Assembly (NCBI GenBank): GCA_001803645.1
Contig: MHDW01000028.1
Location: 1 to 8,157, forward strand
Source: Nitrospirae bacterium GWC2_42_7
Lineage (GTDB): Bacteria; Nitrospirota; Thermodesulfovibrionia; Thermodesulfovibrionales; UBA6898
Reading direction: 5' to 3'
Length of the DNA stretch: 8,157 nt
A program made the position numbers and the translations under genes. Positions 6,582-8,157 of the stretch are shown one piece after another (position 1 is the stretch's first letter; each line of letters opens with the position of its first letter). Under the pieces are notes generated by a model. The model had not been told where the DNA came from. It made no database searches and saw only the letters and a program-made list of their open reading frames with translations.

Positions 6582-7008
6582 TAAAACTGAACTCAGCGTT
6601 TTATTTATTAACAGCAGAAAGATGAGATCTTTTAATCTCCTGTATCGTGGAATTGACAGAGCCACTGACGTGCTCTCTTTTTCACAGGATATTTCTGATA
6701 CCACGAAAATGAAAATAAACCTCCCAGCCTCAGAGACGGCGGAGCATCCTAAAGTACCCCCTCCCTGGAGGGGAGGGGACAATGGGGAGGGTGAAAACAG
6801 TATCCTCGGAGACATCGTGGTCTGTGTCCCCTTTGCTCAGCAACAGGCTTATGATCTCGAAGTTCCATTTTATGATGAACTGCTCAGGCTTATGATCCAT
6901 GGCCTTCTCCATCTATTAGGGTATGACCATGAAGTGAACAAAGCTCAAAAGAAAAAGATGGAAAAAAAGGAAAAGGAACTTTTTGATGCCGTTAAGACAG
7001 TGGCTTAA
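6484..7008 (+). CDS. ybeY: Endoribonuclease YbeY, with an in-frame repeat-derived insertion
   Basis: YbeY is a zinc-dependent endoribonuclease needed for 16S rRNA 3' maturation and ribosome quality control. The 174-residue product shows ELSVLFINSRKMRSFNLLYRGIDRATDVLSFSQD (about 36-69), LGDIVVCVPFAQQQA (108-122) and the metal motif HGLLHLLGYDH (H139, H143, H149). Residues 88-104 (HPKVPPPWRGGDNGEGE) are encoded by palindromic repeat copy C, placed in the loop before LGDI that varies in length across the family. The ATG at 6484 is chosen because it starts the recognisable MKVYIKNQQ N terminus; a TTG at 6472 would add four residues. The start overlaps the HD gene by 98 bases, and the end overlaps dgkA by 23. 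Confidence 0.95.
   Translation: MKVYIKNQQRTKKLNQQRIKKDLSRTLHLLSLNKTELSVLFINSRKMRSFNLLYRGIDRATDVLSFSQDISDTTKMKINLPASETAEHPKVPPPWRGGDNGEGENSILGDIVVCVPFAQQQAYDLEVPFYDELLRLMIHGLLHLLGYDHEVNKAQKKKMEKKEKELFDAVKTVA
6745..6793. repeat. Palindromic repeat copy C, inside ybeY coding sequence
   Basis: The inner stem is CCCCTCCC (6758-6765) and GGGAGGGG (6771-6778) around a 5-base loop. Outer arms CATCCT (6745-6750) and AGGGTG (6788-6793) pair with one G-T wobble. The inner arms are identical to those of the first hairpin of intergenic copy B, and the right flank ACAATGGGGAGGGTG resembles the right arms of the other copies. It is read through in the ybeY frame without a stop. Confidence 0.8.
6974..6977 (+). 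promoter_or_regulatory. Ribosome binding site deciding the dgkA-PAP2 start
   Basis: AGGA lies 8 bases before the ATG at 6986, inside the end of ybeY. It favours this ATG over the TTG immediately before it at 6983. Confidence 0.55.
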
Positions 7009-7684
7009 GAGCGCAAACTTTGCTATCGAAGGCATACTTCACGGAGCAAAGACCCAAAAACACCTTAGATATCATTTTTATTCAGCTGCAATAGTACTGC
7101 TCCTGAGTTACATTCTCGGCATCTCTCACACAGAGTTCATAATAATCGCATTTGCAGTGATAATCGTACTGCTTGCTGAAATGCTTAACAGTGCCATAGA
7201 GACAGTTGTTGATCTGATATCCACCGAATATTCCGAAAAGGCGCGCATAGCAAAGGACATTTCAGCCGGAGCTGTTCTGATAACCGCTTTCGGTTCTGCT
7301 GTTCTGGGCTATATAGTTCTTTCTCCTTACATAATAAAAGTTTTTTCTCAAGGCCTCTATATCGCAAAGCATTCCAGAGAAGAAACATCCCTTATCTCTT
7401 TTATACTTGTCCTGATCCTGGTAATAATTGCAAAAACAATATTCGGTAAAGGCCGTCCTTTAAGCGGCGGGATGCCGAGCGGACATTCAGCCCTTGCGTT
7501 CTCAGTCTGGGTCTCGGTCACATACATCACGGAAAATTTCCTTGTCTCATTATTGTGCTTTCTGCTTGCTGCATGGCTCGCTCAAAGCAGGATAGCGATC
7601 AGGATGCATACTCCGTGGGAAGTGATAGCAGGGGCCTTGATGGGGTCTCTGCTTACCTTCGGATTATTTCATCTTTTTTCCTGA
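6986..7684 (+). CDS. DgkA-PAP2 fusion: undecaprenol/diacylglycerol kinase with C-terminal PAP2 phosphatase
   Basis: The 232-residue membrane protein joins two lipid enzymes. Residues about 1-118 are a DgkA-type kinase: FAIEGILHGAKTQKHLRYH, then AEMLNSAIETVVDLIS (E65, N68, E72, D76) and AKDISAGAVL (90-99). Residues about 132-231 are a PAP2 (type 2 phosphatidic acid phosphatase) domain with KTIFGKGRP (K-x6-RP, 150-158), PSGH (164-167) and SRIAIRMHTPWE (201-212). The last motif has Glu where the classical SRxxxxxHxxxD motif has Asp. In Gram-positive bacteria the kinase acts mainly on undecaprenol, and PAP2 enzymes can dephosphorylate undecaprenyl pyrophosphate, so both halves could supply undecaprenyl phosphate. 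Diacylglycerol or phosphatidylglycerol phosphate are alternative substrates. It ends the phoH block and overlaps ybeY by 23 bases. Confidence 0.93.
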   Translation: MPLRQWLKSANFAIEGILHGAKTQKHLRYHFYSAAIVLLLSYILGISHTEFIIIAFAVIIVLLAEMLNSAIETVVDLISTEYSEKARIAKDISAGAVLITAFGSAVLGYIVLSPYIIKVFSQGLYIAKHSREETSLISFILVLILVIIAKTIFGKGRPLSGGMPSGHSALAFSVWVSVTYITENFLVSLLCFLLAAWLAQSRIAIRMHTPWEVIAGALMGSLLTFGLFHLFS

Positions 7685-7713
7685 AAAGCAGATAGAGCAT
7701 CCATTTTTCTCTT

Positions 7714-7727
7714 GCCTGCCGGCAGGC
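7714..7727. repeat. Perfect 14-base palindrome GCCTGCCGGCAGGC
   Basis: The two halves are exact reverse complements. A one-base variant (GCCTGCCGGTAGGC) occurs at 8068-8081 inside another repeat, so this is likely a short dispersed unit of its own. Confidence 0.7.
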
Positions 7728-7755
7728 AGGGGTGCAGGATGAAGGTGAAGTTTTA

Positions 7756-7840
7756 AATACCACCTCCCCTGACCCCTCCTTGTAAAGGAGGGGATTAGGA
7801 AAATCCTCCCCTTTCCAAGGGGAGGCGAAGGAGGGGTATT
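7756..7840. repeat. Palindromic repeat copy D (double hairpin with terminal inverted repeats)
   Basis: This is the most complete copy. Hairpin 1 is CCCCTCCTT (7773-7781) with AAGGAGGGG (7785-7793), loop GTA. Hairpin 2 is CCTCCCCTT (7805-7813) with AAGGGGAGG (7817-7825), loop TCC. The ends are AATACC (7756-7761) and GGTATT (7835-7840), continued inward by CCTCC (7763-7767) and GGAGG (7830-7834), giving an 11-bp outer stem with one bulged A. The whole can fold as a three-stem cruciform. Confidence 0.85.
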
Positions 7841-7922
7841 GGTAAACATCATTTTTCTCTTTACTTCCCCTTCATCATCTATTAAACTCAAAGAGGATCA
7901 CAAAGCAAAACATATAGCTGTC

Positions 7923-7941
7923 ATTCTGGCTTGTCCAGAAT
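7923..7941. repeat. Short hairpin ATTCTGG...CCAGAAT
   Basis: A 7-bp perfect stem (7923-7929 and 7935-7941) closes a 5-base loop, preceded by GTC. It looks like a short relative of the adjacent GTCATTCCCGC element, as both begin GTCATTC and end GAATC. Confidence 0.6.
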
Positions 7942-7953
7942 CTTTCAGCTGTC

Positions 7954-8017
7954 ATTCCCGCGCAGCCAGAAGTAGGTGCCTTAGGCAGGAACAGTACCCG
8001 CTTTAAGCGGCGGGAAT
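7954..8017. repeat. ATTCCCGC...GCGGGAAT inverted repeat element
   Basis: Terminal arms ATTCCCGC (7954-7961) and GCGGGAAT (8010-8017) are exact reverse complements. The interior holds a second hairpin, CCGCTT (7998-8003) and AAGCGG (8005-8010), and the small stem TGCCT/AGGCA (7977-7987). Elements beginning GTCATTCCCGC and ending GCGGGAATC are common dispersed intergenic repeats in many bacterial genomes; this copy appears to have an interior insertion. Confidence 0.7.
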
Positions 8018-8052
8018 CCAGTTTTTGTATTGCAGCGGTTGGTTCTTTGTAG

Positions 8053-8091
8053 GGGCGAATAACACCTGCCTGCCGGTAGGCAAGTTCGCCC
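8053..8091. repeat. GGGCGAA...TTCGCCC element with nested palindrome
   Basis: Outer arms GGGCGAA (8053-8059) and TTCGCCC (8085-8091) are exact reverse complements. Inside, TGCCTGCCGGTAGGCA (8067-8082) is a palindrome with one G-T pair and matches the unit at 7714-7727. One repeat appears to sit within another. Confidence 0.7.
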
Positions 8092-8098
8092 GGTTTTT
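8053..8098 (+). terminator. Candidate intrinsic terminator
   Basis: The GGGCGAA/TTCGCCC stem is followed by GG and then a run of five T (8094-8098), then CTTT. That resembles a rho-independent terminator for + strand transcription, though it lies about 370 bases after the last gene and may be a chance result of the repeat position. Confidence 0.35.
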
Positions 8099-8157
8099 CT
8101 TTCGTAGATGTAGAAGTTTTTGGATTTCAGCCATTACTGGTATGAGTCTCAAAAGAA

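Larger units (their letters stand above)
7685..8157. other. Gene-free region built of palindromic repeats
   Basis: About 470 bases follow the last gene. I find no convincing coding frame on either strand; short open stretches here run through repeats. The content is a 14-base palindrome, copy D of the G/C-rich family, a TCATTCTGG-type hairpin, a larger ATTCCCGC element and a GGGCGAA element. The last 60 bases show nothing I recognise. Confidence 0.75.

Noticed and set aside
6402..6815. Open frame on the - strand, 137 codons
   Set aside because: It lies opposite the HD and ybeY genes and reads the antisense of repeat copy C; both + strand genes have clear family motifs.
7664..7891. Open frame on the - strand, 75 codons
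   Set aside because: It runs through repeat copy D and the 14-base palindrome; the Pro/Gly-rich peptide is what the repeats encode by chance, and there is no known domain.
8020..8148. 43-codon open frame on the - strand at the right end
   Set aside because: It crosses the GGGCGAA and ATTCCCGC repeats and shows no ribosome site or known motif.

Overview
This window is a compact bacterial housekeeping segment. Every recognisable gene lies on the + strand. The DNA is moderately AT-rich, starts are mostly ATG with some non-ATG, and several genes overlap by a few bases. Gene content and order resemble a strict or facultative anaerobe of the Nitrospirota (Thermodesulfovibrionia-like) or the former Deltaproteobacteria: ruvB, then a DUF2905/SpoIID-like/queA group, then phoH, 7TM-HD, ybeY and dgkA. 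The dispersed G/C-rich palindromes also fit such genomes. The taxon is an inference from gene order and has not been established by any search.

Layout. 1-402 is the C-terminal part of RuvB, cut by the window edge. 403-554 holds palindromic repeat copy A. 555-1088 is queH. 1089-1245 holds repeat copy B, a double hairpin. 1246-4097 is a tight unit: a DUF2905 membrane protein, a SpoIID/LytB-type protein with a TTG start, queA and a SPOR-domain membrane protein. 4112-7684 is a second tight block: phoH (which seems to lack a standard start codon), a shortened 7TM-HD phosphohydrolase, ybeY (carrying an in-frame copy of the palindrome, copy C) and a DgkA-PAP2 fusion. 7685-8157 has no gene and is built almost wholly of palindromic repeats, ending in a possible terminator.

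How the genes work together. QueA and QueH catalyse the last two steps of tRNA queuosine synthesis. The SpoIID-like protein and the SPOR protein both belong to families that act on peptidoglycan glycan strands lacking stem peptides, so their adjacency suggests a shared cell-wall or division role. The phoH/7TM-HD/ybeY/dgkA block matches the conserved order known from Bacillus subtilis (phoH-yqfF-yqfG-dgkA). It combines RNA metabolism (PhoH, YbeY), cyclic-dinucleotide turnover (HD protein) and undecaprenyl-phosphate supply (DgkA-PAP2).

The main points for a second look are: the palindrome that has become coding sequence inside ybeY; the phoH start, where homology continues about 48 codons upstream of the first in-frame ATG without any ATG, GTG or TTG; the 7TM-HD protein without its usual extracellular domain; and the nested repeats at the right end. 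I saw no CRISPR array, tRNA, rRNA, transposase or clear novel defence-type system.
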